A stretch of DNA of 64,000 nucleotides from Mercenaria mercenaria (lineage: Eukaryota > Mollusca > Bivalvia > Venerida > Veneridae): positions 79,927,001-79,991,000 of the forward strand of contig NC_069361.1 of NCBI RefSeq assembly GCF_021730395.1, written 5' to 3'. The notes beneath the pieces were generated by a model. The model was given only the letters and a program-made list of their open reading frames with translations. It was not told the DNA's origin and did not search any database. Both the position numbers and the translations under genes were made by a program. Shown here piece after piece: positions 47,166 to 58,231 of this stretch (positions within the stretch are counted from its first letter, which is position 1; every line of letters begins with the position of its first letter).

Positions 47166-47600
47166 ATGAATACCCTGCAACTCTACCAGATGATGTCACA
47201 TGACCCTGTATTTGCCAACTTTGTGCTTGGTATAAGGATAGTCACCGACGCTCAACGCAGAATCTACTTATCTCGTCTGCTTCAGCGTTCCAAGAGGCAG
47301 ATATTTCATCTGAAAAGACAACTTCGGGACCTCATCACTCGCTACAAATCTACTCAGAGGGCAAGTCTTCTACAGAGCCTGGCTATTCGTATAGACATCA
47401 CCGAGGGCATCCGAAATATGGTTTATGAAACTGCACGTGCTGCAGCAGACGAACTCAGTGATATTCTCTGGAGGACGACTGGCGAAATTGTTCTCATATC
47501 CGTTGACTTTGATGATGAGGACAATGACTTTTCCGACGACGAGGACGATGAAGACATCTCTGATGCAGAAGTAGATTCGGCATTCCATCGCCGTTTCTAG
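47166..47600 (+). CDS. small coiled-coil protein gene with histone-type 3' end (pair member B)
   Basis: Intronless frame of 144 aa. The start is the ATG at 47166 (tcaccATGA, good context); the open frame extends further upstream without an ATG. Residues 1-24 (MNTLQLYQMMSHDP...) precede the region shared with member A. Residues about 28-66 are basic and helical (QRRIYLSRLLQRSKRQIFHL, RQLRDLITRYK), residues about 70-100 form a second helix (IDITEGIRNMVYETARAAADE), then a short hydrophobic stretch (EIVLISV) and a very acidic tail (DFDDEDNDFSDDEDDEDISD) ending HRRF. This layout, the equal length and the shared motifs make it a paralog of member A. The acidic tail resembles those of histone chaperones and other chromatin proteins, which is only suggestive. 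It ends in a histone stem-loop 36 nt after the stop. Confidence 0.85.
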   Translation: MNTLQLYQMMSHDPVFANFVLGIRIVTDAQRRIYLSRLLQRSKRQIFHLKRQLRDLITRYKSTQRASLLQSLAIRIDITEGIRNMVYETARAAADELSDILWRTTGEIVLISVDFDDEDNDFSDDEDDEDISDAEVDSAFHRRF

Positions 47601-47636
47601 ACCACATCTTAGACGCTTGATGATCCCTTACAAAAA

Positions 47637-47652
47637 GGTCCTTTTCAGGACC
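47637..47652 (+). terminator. histone-type mRNA 3' stem-loop
   Basis: GGTCCTTTTCAGGACC: perfect 6-bp stem, TTTC loop, preceded by caaaaa and followed by aaaaca. It matches the SLBP-binding consensus of replication-dependent histone mRNAs. Confidence 0.93.
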
Positions 47653-47663
47653 AAAACATTGCT

Positions 47664-47673
47664 CGAAAGAAAA
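47664..47673 (+). terminator. histone-downstream-element-like purine motif
   Basis: cgaaagaaaa, 11 nt after the stem-loop, matches the purine-rich U7 snRNA pairing site of histone pre-mRNAs. Confidence 0.75.
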
Positions 47674-48667
47674 TGTCTCAGTTATATTGTCAAGAAATTA
47701 AACAAATACCGGCAACATGCGACCGGCTCCAAACATAGCATCCCAGTCTGCCAGTTCCTGGATTCAGTTTTATTACAACATACTAAATTTCGAATTAAGT
47801 ACAATGTAAACCAAATTAAGTAAAAATATTTCAATTTTATTTGACTTTTTACGCGTGTTTTATTAAATATTACAACGGTTGGGGATCACAAGTGTCCAAT
47901 GTGTTCAATGAGTGTAGGCCTTGATAATAAGATAACATTTCTTACACATTGTAAGCCTTCTGTTTTGTTGTTGTTGTTTTTTTTTTATATTCGTAACAAA
48001 ATCTTATTTATAAGATACGCAGTTTATATGGTAAGATTGTTTGATAATAGGGTGTGGAGAGTAGAATAAATAATCGAGTTACACGTGTAATATAGACAGC
48101 CGACTGGTTTAGTTATAAACATATCAAATGCAACATAATCAGTTTGGTTAAATCTTTATTAAAAATATATATTAGATTTATACTTCTCACTTAGTAAACA
48201 TACGTTTTTCTTAATTGAAGAATGAGATGACTTGTAACTATGAAAGGTAATTCAGCTACCCTATAAAGTGTATAGGAGAATTGAGATGAAACTCGGTCTG
48301 CATCCGGGTCCTAGACCCGGACATGTGCGGGTGTACACTAAATATCCTCAATAAGATATTATTTAACATGATTAAAACTCGTAAAAACGCTTTTTATGTT
48401 TGACGAATATTTAAGTTGTGGAAATATTTCACAACTGTCACAGTTATAGCCATTTCTAAAAGAAAATAGAGAAACAATAGTTTGCTTTTTATCAGACGAA
48501 GAAAAAAACTAATTAAAACATCGAATACTGTGATTTGTAATTAATCTCGCAGCAACTAAAAGAAATCAACATGAATAGAAAAAGTTTAACAATTTAAGGT
48601 ACGTATTATATGTTTTTTTTTTTACACTTAAATGTCCGGAATAAACTAAGTGTAGCGGGGTGTTTAA
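47674..48667. other. intergenic, nothing recognised
   Basis: AT-rich, no gene or repeat supported. Confidence 0.45.
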
Positions 48668-48862
48668 GCTTATTTATAGAAGACGCCCCAATTCCAAAAG
48701 CTTTCCTGGCTCTTTTGCGTGACAGGTGTAAATCACAAATACATGAGACTCTTAATAGATGGTAGTAATATTTAGTTGCAGGAGCGAGGGCTCGAACTCG
48801 CGACCCCTTGTTTCCAAGTCAGACAGTGTTTACCACTGGACCACTATACCTCCGCTCTGGGG
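48668..48862 (-). mobile_element. tRNA-derived SINE, third family, copy 2
   Basis: Best-preserved head of the family. On the minus strand: gcggaggtatagtggtccag (A box region) and cgcgagttcgagccc (B box) at about 48781-48858, then the shared core, seen on the plus strand as gacgccccaattccaaaag, ctggctcttttgcgtgacagg and atacatgagac. Confidence 0.78.
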
Positions 48863-49489
48863 CGGGGTGGATCTGAATTGGTCAAATTGAACCACGAGGA
48901 ATTTTGTCCTAAATTCATCCCAGTTACATTATCTACAGCCATTATCTAGCACATGTATTCTGTTTGAAATTTATCCTAACGAGCTGCAATCCTAACGAGT
49001 TTGTTGTATCAGGGTCAGTTATTTCAAGAGCATCGATCTCGTGCTATTTATCTTCTAGGATTTCACATAAAACGGTCAGTGCCAGAAACAAAACCATGTC
49101 ATTTTATTTATTGTATGTATCGATAAATTCTCAGATTCCTTCTATTATGTCTAAACTGTTTGCGGAGTGCGCGTGTTGTTACAGGGCACTAGGCTAATAC
49201 CTTTATATGCACATTTCCGTAAAGTTTACTTAATGTACGTATACCAGTTGATTTTAAGCATGACATGCACGTTGCTATGCATGAAGATGACGATCCGTTA
49301 CACATACTTAAATTAAAGGGACCGATCCTTCAAAAAATCCCCCTGTCTATTAGATATTTAGAGTTGTATTAGTGAAGAAGTTTGTGGTAAACGCCTCTAC
49401 AGATTTTTCATAAGCTTTTACTTTCATACTCAAAAGATCTTTTAGTTTTGTGGACGCTTTCAGAACTGAAGTTCTTACACTCCCGCTTT
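48863..49489. other. intergenic, nothing recognised
   Basis: No supported gene or array. Confidence 0.4.
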
Positions 49490-49797
49490 CATTTGTACGA
49501 CCATTTCCGCGCTTTAGCTTCTAGTTCTCTTATTTGTACTACCATTTCCGCGCTTTAGCTTCTAGTTCACTCATTTGCACTACCATTTCCGCGTTTTAGC
49601 TTCTAGTTCTCTTATTTGTACTACCATTTCCGCGCTTTAGCTTCTAGTTCACTCATTTGTACTACCACTTCCGCGCTTTAGCTTCTAGTTCTCTTATTTG
49701 TACTACAATTTCCGCGCTTTAGCTTCTAGTTCACTCATTTGTACTACCATTTCCGCGCTTTAGCTTCTAGTTCACTCATTTGTACTACCATTTCCGC
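49490..49797. repeat. 41-bp tandem array, about 7 units
   Basis: Units begin ccatttccgcgctttagctt and continue ctagttcactcatttgtacta. Starts at 49501, 49542 and 49583 show an exact 41-bp period. Two sub-types alternate (ttcactcattt and ttctcttattt). There are no unique spacers, so it is not a CRISPR array. Confidence 0.92.
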
Positions 49798-50175
49798 TTT
49801 AGCTTCAGCGCTGTCTACTTTTTTCAGTTTTCGTTTCCACTTTTGCTTCATAGGATTTAAGTTTTCCCCTTTTGGCTTCACAGGCCTTTCTTTCGTCAAC
49901 TCTTTAAAAAGCTGGTAGTCGTATTTCCACTGCTGCCGCATTAATTTTTTATTTTTGTCGGCATTTTAGGAGTTATCATTCTTACATTCCTGCTCCATAC
50001 GCTTTTACGGAAGCTTCTAGTTTGGCTCTGCTAGTTTTGTGGACTTCTTTGGAGTTTTCATGCTTCAGCTTCGTAAGCTTTGATTTCTTTCACCTTCTAC
50101 AGTTTTCTGTCTTTGACATCTGTCTCAGTTCTCTTTTTTCGACTTCTGCTTCAAAAACGTCTACCTGTGGAAATG
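49744..50175 (-). pseudogene. possible remnant of a coiled-coil coding region
   Basis: On the minus strand the sequence reads as lysine/glutamate-rich helix-like pieces (VDVFEAEVEKRELRQMSKTE near 50170-50105; YDYQLFKELTKERPVKPKGE and VDSAEAKAEMVVQMSELEAK at 49744-49941) interrupted by stops. The last piece runs directly into the 41-bp array, whose unit is a copy of the EAKARKW-coding sequence. Either a decayed gene piece or biased non-coding sequence. Confidence 0.3.
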
Positions 50176-50219
50176 AGGTTCTTAATGCGTCTTGGCAGGA
50201 TTAAAGTATAAAAGTTTGA

Positions 50220-51917
50220 AAAAAGCATTTGACCGTTTAAGCCTTTAGACAAAAATTGATTTAAAATGTTTTCCTTGCACCTAAGAAATTTTTTAATACT
50301 ATCGGCTAAGAAATATACCAAGAAATGTGTTTAGTGCATGTAATGATCTCTCGCTATTATAAAAAATAAAGTAACCTGAAATACCATCCCTTTACGGGAT
50401 GACTGTAAATGTCATTTTGAGTGTAAGGGCTTGGTGATTTACAACATTTAATATTCTTTGTAAAACAAATGTTGTTTTACCGGTGCATTCCTATAAAATA
50501 ATCAAGTGCCTATCACTGTCAGTATCTTCTCAATTAGGCCATATTTCAAGAGCGTAATGAGTCGATTAAACTTAGAACTACATTTGTAAATAAAAAATAA
50601 ATTTAATGAAAAAATAATCAGAACTGTTCTTCAGTTCAGCAAGTACGTAGGGCTTGAGTACAAAACATTCAGTACGTATGAAGAAGTGTTTGTTTTAATA
50701 GGGTGTGTGTTTATGTAATGTTTTGTTTCAATATATGATAGATAAAACTTTAAATGAATAAACGCCAGAGTGAAAATGCAAAATTTAGTGTTTACGAGTT
50801 AAACAAAATTTGGTCTTATGTTTTTAACTTTGTTCATCAAATGGTGTCCATTCATATCCAACACGGCTGCTGATAAGTTCCTTTTGAAAAATCGATAATC
50901 TTGTAGTTTGGATTGTTGTCATCTATAAATTGATGTAAACTGGGACCATTAATCATGTTTTCAATTTAACTGAATTATTTTTTCCCCGAAAAAACAAATC
51001 GCAAAACAACAAGAGTTTGCAATAATATATTCGTGTGTGTTAATTCTGATAATTTACAATCAAAATACTATTAAAATCACAAGGCGTCTAGCTGTTTAAA
51101 CATTGTTACATTGTTATAGTAATTTTATCAGACAATATTTTGCACGGACGCATGTTTTTTTTTTTTGTTTTTGTTTTTTTTTTTTTATATACAGTACTTT
51201 TGTCATTTTGAAATAATTTGCAATATGTAAACAGTTAACAGTAAAGCAAATACGTAATCTTAAAAAATATTCGCAAGAAAAACTGATTGTTTTTAATTGT
51301 CTTATTTACGCAGACTTATTTACATGTACCTTTTTAAATATCTCTATTTTTACTGCTATGTTTCTGTCTATAAACAATTTTAAAAAATGCGTTCAACTGT
51401 TGAACAATTCGGAAATTTAAAAAAAAACTACGAGTTTTCCCGAGTTTTCCCGAGTTTTCCCGAGTTTTCATTTTAAAAGTAACAGTGCTTGTATAAAAAG
51501 CATAAAGGGTAAGTGAATTCATAAACAAAATGTGTTTATTAATTTTACACAGTTACCCGGAGACAATGATTGGTGGCAAAGTCGTCTTGACAAGGGAGGT
51601 TGTAGGTCACTGTCTGCAGATATTGATACCAGTTCCCGCCAAAACCCCATGGTGAGCATAGGGATTAAACTTTGAAGGCTCGGGGGGTGGGGGCTTCTCA
51701 ACGTGCCATCTACTGCAGACCGTCTTCGATTCGAAACAAATGATCCATCTGAGGGCCTCTCCCATTGACCGACGAAAAACTCAATGCACTTATGACCTTA
51801 GTCCTAGTTAAGTGGATGCCAGTTGACTTTCCGACGTGTGCGAGCACCGAAGGGTTGAAGAAGAACTATCAGAAAAAAATGTGTACGCCATTGGTAACCT
51901 ATACTTGAGTGGACGAC
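50220..51917. other. intergenic, minor tandem repeat only
   Basis: Contains a 10-bp repeat, gagttttccc, four times near 51431-51470, and poly-T near 51153-51187. No gene supported. Confidence 0.5.
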
Positions 51918-52132
51918 TGATGGTGATAGAGGGAGCATAGTGCAAGAGGAAGAAGACGCTGCAATTCCAAAAACTCGCCCGGTTCTTTAGCGTGCAAAGT
52001 ACAAAGCACCCATGCACGGGACTCTTACCCTATTGTTAGCAATTTTTAGTTGGGAGAGCGATGGCTCGAATAAACGACGCCTGGTTTCGTAGCCAAACAG
52101 TGTATAACCACTGGACCACGGCGTCCGTTCTT
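51918..52132 (-). mobile_element. tRNA-derived SINE, third family, copy 3
   Basis: The plus strand shows atagtgcaagaggaagaaga, ccggttctttagcgtgcaaa and aagcacccatgcacgggac, then a minus-strand tRNA-like head ending near 52132 (ccactggaccacggcgtcc). Same orientation as the copies at 42324 and 48668. Confidence 0.75.
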
Positions 52133-53654
52133 ACTTTATTTTATCAGAAAATAATCTGTTGTTCCATAAATACATGAAGAGAGTCAATAAAAACGTCACT
52201 CATGCAAAGCCTAGCGGTCGAAAATAGAACGTGCACTTGGAATGACGTCATTTGAGCCATAAAACTCCGTTACATGCCAATACCGCCATGGCTAACATGT
52301 GATACGATGACAAAGCAATTATATCATACGATTTTTCCGTGATTTCCTACATCGAAATCGATGAAGATATAATTTTCCCAATCCAATACAGAATCCATTA
52401 TTGCTCCACATATTGACTTACTGAAAGTGTCGTTCACCTTGACGCCATTGCTTAATCAATTTCTTGTATTAGAAATTGTGCCAGTAAGAGTAACACAATA
52501 ATCAGTGCCATCCATATTTATTTATACCAGGGAAACTTGACTGTACACGAGCCACTTAAAGGAGAAGGAATACATAAACATTTGTAATATGACTAACCAC
52601 GCAGGCAGCCATTTTAGTGTTTATACCGTCATTTACACACTGCTGAATTATTTATTTAGCAAAACCCCTTCTTATCAAATTGACCAGTGTCTGTAGTTTA
52701 GTTGTGGAGCATGATATTTTTGTTCTAGCTGAAAAATACATAGATCATTTAAGGGAATACAATTTGAATACATATGTACAGGTAAAAAAAATAAGGTCCG
52801 CCATTTTGTTTTATAATGCCATGGATACAATATGGTACCGTTTTTGTCAAATATTGAAAATTTCATTCTAAAGCCGTTGTTATTTTTTTTTTAATCTTTC
52901 ACTATTGAAGAAGACCTTGCAGGTTACATCCAAACTGCTAATTGTCAAAAATTAAACAATTTGTTTAAAAAATGTTTTTTTAACCCATAAATCACATACC
53001 ATAAATCATACTTTTTATCGTAGCATGAAATTCCCAATTAAATTTAAATCGAAAACTAAGTATAGTAAAATACCCGTGTAATTGCCACTCAAAAAATCTT
53101 TGGTCACTTCACAAGACCTTTCAGTAAATTAGTATCCTGAAATTTAATTGATGATTTATTACCACACTAGCTAATCATCCTTAAATTAAGTAGTATATCA
53201 TGGTTGTAAAAGTATTTATTTCTTAAAATCGTTTCGAGGCCCACATTCATTCAGTTTAAAGGTACTCATCTATCTCCACTTGAGTATGAGAAGTCAGCAA
53301 GAGGCCAAGGTCTTATGGACCTTTCTCAGAATGTATCATCTTCATTGGTCAATTTTCAATTTCTGCTCAGAGACGACAAGTCAATGCTGGTCCTCAAGCT
53401 TAGTTTTAGAACCTAAACCCTGTTCTCCACACAAATTTATATTTAGAAGATAGACCATTTTAGGTCACAACAATTTTATAATCGTCTTAGCTGAATTTGT
53501 TTTATCGACTGCAAGATGCATCTTAAGTTCCTATGGGTTGACGGTCTGAAACGAGTCGTTGTAAGAAAAATGGAAAAAATGCGATGTTTCTCGCTACAGA
53601 CCTGGAGCGGTCTTCTGCGCATGTCAGGAAATGATTATCAACCGGAGCGCACAG
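52133..53654. other. intergenic, nothing recognised
   Basis: No gene or repeat supported. Confidence 0.4.
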
Positions 53655-54697
53655 CAAAAATATTATTATTATTATTATATTATACCACATTTATATAGCA
53701 CTCTTTTCGTGCACTAGTACACGTTCAAAAGTTCTTTACAGAATAAATTGCAAACATACAAACAAATTAGCATTCAACACAAAAAAAATGCATTTCACAT
53801 ACGTACATGTGTATTTAAAATTATTTAAGTGACCCTAGGATAAATTACTGTTCTATGCTGTGTTATGAAAAGAAAAAGAAATACCTTGGTCACACGAAAT
53901 GTTGTACAAAGAAGTGGATTTCAGCAGACTTTTGAAAGCAGCCAGCGAGTGAGCTTCCCTGATATTGTCGGGAAGGGAGTTCCAAATCTTGGGAGCAGTG
54001 AACGAAGCTGCGATTGCCATACATCACGGTTTTAGTTTTTGGCATAACCAGTGAGAGTGTGTCTTGTGATCTTAGGTTTCTGACCGGTTTATACACTTCT
54101 ATCATATATAGGCAGGGACTGATTGTGTAAAGCCTTAAAGGTGTGGGTCAGAACATTGCACTGCACCATTATTTCACTGGCAACCAACGGAGCTCCTTCA
54201 GAACCGGTGTTACATGCTTACAACGGGGTGTCTTTGTGATAACGCGAGCTGCCGTGTTCTGGACATGTTGTAACTTGTTGAGTATGTTGTTTGGAATACC
54301 ACATTACAAGGCATTACAGTAGTCTAACCGTGAAGTCACCAGGCTGTTGACAAGGGTCTTTATGGCATCACTGGTAAGATACCTTCTGATGTGACCTATT
54401 CTGAGTAGTTGAGCATATCAAGCCCGGCACACAGAGTTGACTTGTTGTTCCATATCCATACTGTTGTCAAATACTATACCAAAATTCCTAATACAATTTG
54501 TGGATTTAATCACAGAGTCACTGGCCTTCACCGAGACGTCATCAATGTACTTAGAGTTATGCTTTGATGTAAATAACATTACCTCCGTTTTATCAGCATT
54601 AAGCTTCAGCATATTAAATGCACCCACGAGACAATTTCGGGCAGACAACGTCCAACCGCCAATACAGCATCTCCTAAATAATAGGGCAACATACTAA
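53655..54697 (-). mobile_element. 5'-truncated LINE (non-LTR retrotransposon), RT C-terminal part
   Basis: On the minus strand the translation shows reverse-transcriptase C-terminal landmarks in order: LKLNADKTEVMLF, RNFGIVFDNSMDMEQQVNSV, RLDYCNAL, GIPNNILNKLQHVQNTAARV and HVTPVLKELRWLP, then a tail with FVHCSQDLELPSRQY. Reading needs frame changes and has internal stops, so the copy is dead. The 3' end is gtgctatataaatgtggtat plus an ataata tail (53655-53690), typical of Jockey/CR1-type mollusc LINEs. The catalytic FADD region and the endonuclease are missing. Confidence 0.85.
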
Positions 54698-54699
54698 CA

Positions 54700-55021
54700 A
54701 TGTATATAGCGTATCATTCATGGAGACATAATGAAGCTTGAAAATTTCTGGAAATCTACAAATGCTAATATCTATATTTTAAAGATTTAATTTGGTTTTA
54801 TTTTTAAATTGGTAAGGAAAAATATAATGAAACATTTTATCATATTAAAGGGAGGTAATTAATAAACAAATGAAATGCATGGCACTTATCAAGTTATGTA
54901 GTACTAAAAACTTGTTTTTGAATTAAGCACCAGAAAAAGTTAATTCTACTGTTGGTCAAAGCAGAGCTGCACTTCATAATTATAAACCTAATGTTTTCCA
55001 ACCATAGTAATGCTGCATTTA

Positions 55022-55061
<40 letters not shown>

Positions 55062-55760
55062 ATTAAGTTATATAACTTGTGCCTGGGTTTGCATTTTACA
55101 AGTCTACAATTGTTAATAGCTATACCAATCATCTTATTTTTAACATAATTTCATTTTTAAATTAGTGGGAAAACTAATACAAAAACACATGTATTGTACT
55201 TTTTCTTATAAAAGGGAAGTAATTTCACGAACAAAAAAAAAAAGAAAGGAAAGTTAACTTGGGTGCCTGTGACCTTGACTTTTGCACATGACAATGTCTT
55301 GTTATGGTGAATATTTATGCCAAGTTATTTGAATATACAACAATGCATAAAAAAAAGTTACAGACCAGACAAAAAATACAAAAATGTCCAAAGGTGACCT
55401 TGACCTTGGAGCTAGGGGTCTTGGCCTTGCATGTGATAAATTAACTCATTATTGGGAACATTTGTGACAAGTAATTTTAAAATCCCTTGATAAATGGCAG
55501 AGTTATGGGCCAGACAAGAAACTGACCATGTTAACCTATGACTTCTGAGTGTGACCTCGACCTTGGAGCTAGGGATCTGGGTCATGCGCATGGCACGTTG
55601 TCTCATTATGGTGAACATTTATGCCAAGTTATTTCAAAATCCTTTCATGTATGGCAGAGTTATGGACCGGACACTAAGTGTGACGGACGGAAGGACGGAC
55701 AGACGCAGCCTATTTCTATGTCCCCCTATTTATTCTTCGAAAAGGACGGGCGGCAATTAT
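54700..55760. mobile_element. non-autonomous DNA-element-like repeat with tandem modules
   Basis: Two modules about 158 bp apart (gaccttgaccttggagctag near 55393; gacctcgaccttggagctag near 55551) share tggcagagttatggrcc and end in a (ggac)n run (gacggacggaaggacggac). Upstream, a looser duplication of about 370 bp (aaagggaggtaatt near 54847; aaagggaagtaattt near 55212) flanks an AT array. Boundaries unclear. Confidence 0.55.
55024..55059. repeat. (TA)n microsatellite
   Basis: Uninterrupted run of about 18 TA dinucleotides. Confidence 0.95.
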
Positions 55761-56824
55761 AATGATAATACTAAAAATAACATAAAAATGATAATAATGT
55801 TGATGGTGGTGGTGTTTTCGAAGGGATGACAATGACATCGAGCCGGCCACTTAGACACTGTGGTTGTTGTATCTGCCGCTTATCCTGGGAATCCAGTCTG
55901 AAAATTTCTTTTTAAAAAATCTAACTTCAAACTGACAATAATATCAGAAACTCGATGAATACCAGTCAATACTAATTAGTGCAAATTTAGTGGGATCTTA
56001 AATGTATATATATTAGGACAAAGCACGAATTATCAACGACATCCCAAATTTTTCGTTCTGAACAGTAAGTGCCTGCCCTTTCTCAAATTTTGTTTATTCT
56101 CTGTTAAACATGATTGTCACAGATATAATGTTTATCAGTAAATCAATTTTTCAAATTTAATTACAAAATCTAAAATCAATTTATCAACTTCACATTTTAA
56201 TTGAGTGATATGGTGGTCTAGGAAGTAGCGTGAATTAATTATAAGTTCGATAAAAATAATCGATTGGTATAACGTTATGTGCGCTGACCTATAAATTAGC
56301 TTATTGCATACCTGAAACACGACCCCAGATCACTGCCGGCCGCGCCTACCGACGTATTGTCAGGTTTGTCATTGTTTGGCTAGGGAGTTTAAAGACATTT
56401 AGATTTTGTTGCACAATTCAAATACAATGTATGGTTATCTAACGCTTTATTAAATGCTCTTTCAGTAAGAATTATTCATGTTTACACAAGTGATCTACAG
56501 ATTGAATAATATGTAATCAAATCTGTAAGACGATCCTTTGGAAGCGGAGAACGCAACGACTTGGTTTGAATCTGTTCACTAGAGGTACTGAATGGTCAAC
56601 ACCTTTCACGTACGCCCCTTCCCCCATCCCCGCTTTAAACGGAATTCTATTGTAGTAATTCACCGATAACATCTTACAAACAACACAACACCTACAGCTG
56701 TCAGATAAGACAGGTTATACTGTATGTAAAATCCTCTTTAATATTTCTTACTTGCATTAATATCCTGAAACCGGTTAAACCTATTTACATAAATGAATTA
56801 GGTAAAAGGATTTAAAACGTAAAA
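55761..56824. other. intergenic, nothing recognised
   Basis: No gene or repeat supported. Confidence 0.4.
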
Positions 56825-57022
56825 TTAATCTTTAGCCTGCTGGCCTTTGCGACCAGTGCAGACCAAGATCAACCTGCACATCCGTGCAGTCTGATCATGG
56901 TCTGCACTGTTCGCTATTCAGTCAGTAAATTTTCAGTGAACACCCCTTTGCATGATAAGTGGTACTGCCCTAACTGAATGATGGACCAGTCCATTTTAGA
57001 AATTTAGCAGGCTAAGGGTTAA
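56825..57022. mobile_element. TTAA-bounded MITE, copy 3
   Basis: TTAA at 56825-56828 and 57019-57022. Inverted ends tttagcctgctgg and agcaggctaaggg. Core cctttgcgaccagtgcagac, cctgcacatccgtgcag, gcactgttcgct. The cleanest copy of the family here. Confidence 0.85.
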
Positions 57023-58018
57023 CTTTTGTTTAATTGTAGTGTTGTTATTGTTGCTATTGGAGGGAGCTTTTACTTCCCGTTCACTAAAAAAAACTGAGTT
57101 TGGAGATCGCGTGCCTTTCTTTTCAGTTCACAAACATATCTAATATTAATCAATTAAATTTACTTTTACCATTAAATCTCTATTAAATCTTTAATAATAT
57201 CGTGCTATATTTTCAGCGGCAGATCAAGCGAGTTTAATCTAATTTTATCACGGTGTTTCCTCTATAGAAGAAAAGAGAACGGGTTTTTCAAAGATGGCTA
57301 AACCTTAAAAGACATCTTAATTCATACAAACTATTTGACAGACGATAACTTAACCCTTTTGAAAAGATTCTTTGATCCGAGGTAGCAAATTTTTATCAGT
57401 TTTGTCAAATGGATATAAATCAATAAAACGAACGAGTCTTATCTCAAATCCTGAAGTGGCATGTTATTCAAAAACAAACTTAAGAAATATATATTTATAT
57501 ATATCCTATGCCCTATAAGTCCATATTGTTAACAGTGCAGTGCTTACGGGTCGCTTGAACAAAAAGATAAAGGGAACTTAATTTCTATTAAAGATTCACC
57601 GACACGTATGTCAAATGAACAAAGAACTTTTTTTTTTTCGACGTGGGAAATAGTACACCTAAAACCAATGATCCCCTCACAGACTTTAAGGGCTTGAAAC
57701 TTAAGACACCATTTTACATTTTTTACACGGTATCTCGTTTCTTAGTTTCAAATGTTTGCTTTTTACTTAGTTCTCGGCCTATTTCGAAGAGTGAATATTC
57801 TATACAAATAGCAAAGATATTCAAAATCAAATATGTTGAATAGTTTAACTAATTTGTGAATGCCGTATTGGCCAATTAACTCTTAGCGTGTTCGAAATAA
57901 TTCTTCTCCGTCATCAAAGTGTGACATAGACCTAGTTTGCTTATAAAACTAAGAACAATCACTGTAATTTGTATTCTGCTGAAATGAAATAATGTTCTCT
58001 TCTTTACAGGAGTTCCTT
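57023..58018. other. intergenic, nothing recognised
   Basis: No gene or repeat supported. Confidence 0.4.
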
Positions 58019-58231
58019 TTAACCCATACTCTGCTAAATTTCTATAATGAACTTGTCCAGCTTTCAATTTGGACAGTACTATGAACTATTTAAAGCGGTA
58101 CTTAACAAAAGGATACTGACTGAATAGCGAACAGTGCAGATCATGATTAGACTGCACAGATGTGCAGGCTGGTAATGATCTACACTGGTCGTAAAGGCAG
58201 TATAAGTCGTGCCCAGCATGATAAGGGCTGA
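58019..58231. mobile_element. TTAA-type MITE, copy 4, inverted orientation
   Basis: Starts TTAACCCATACTCTGCTAAA and ends cccagcatgataaggg. Its core is in reverse orientation to the other copies (agcgaacagtgcagatc, ctgcacagatgtgcagg, acactggtcgtaaagg). The right TTAA is mutated. Confidence 0.78.

Noticed and set aside
47370-47588. Minus-strand 72-residue frame
   Set aside because: Shadow of the stem-loop gene at 47166.
45625-47600. Calling the stem-loop pair core histones
   Set aside because: Only a faint helix-2 resemblance to H2B; a long coil replaces the expected N-terminal part and no conserved histone motif is present.
49490-49797. CRISPR-like regular repeat
   Set aside because: Contiguous 41-bp units without unique spacers, in a eukaryotic genome.
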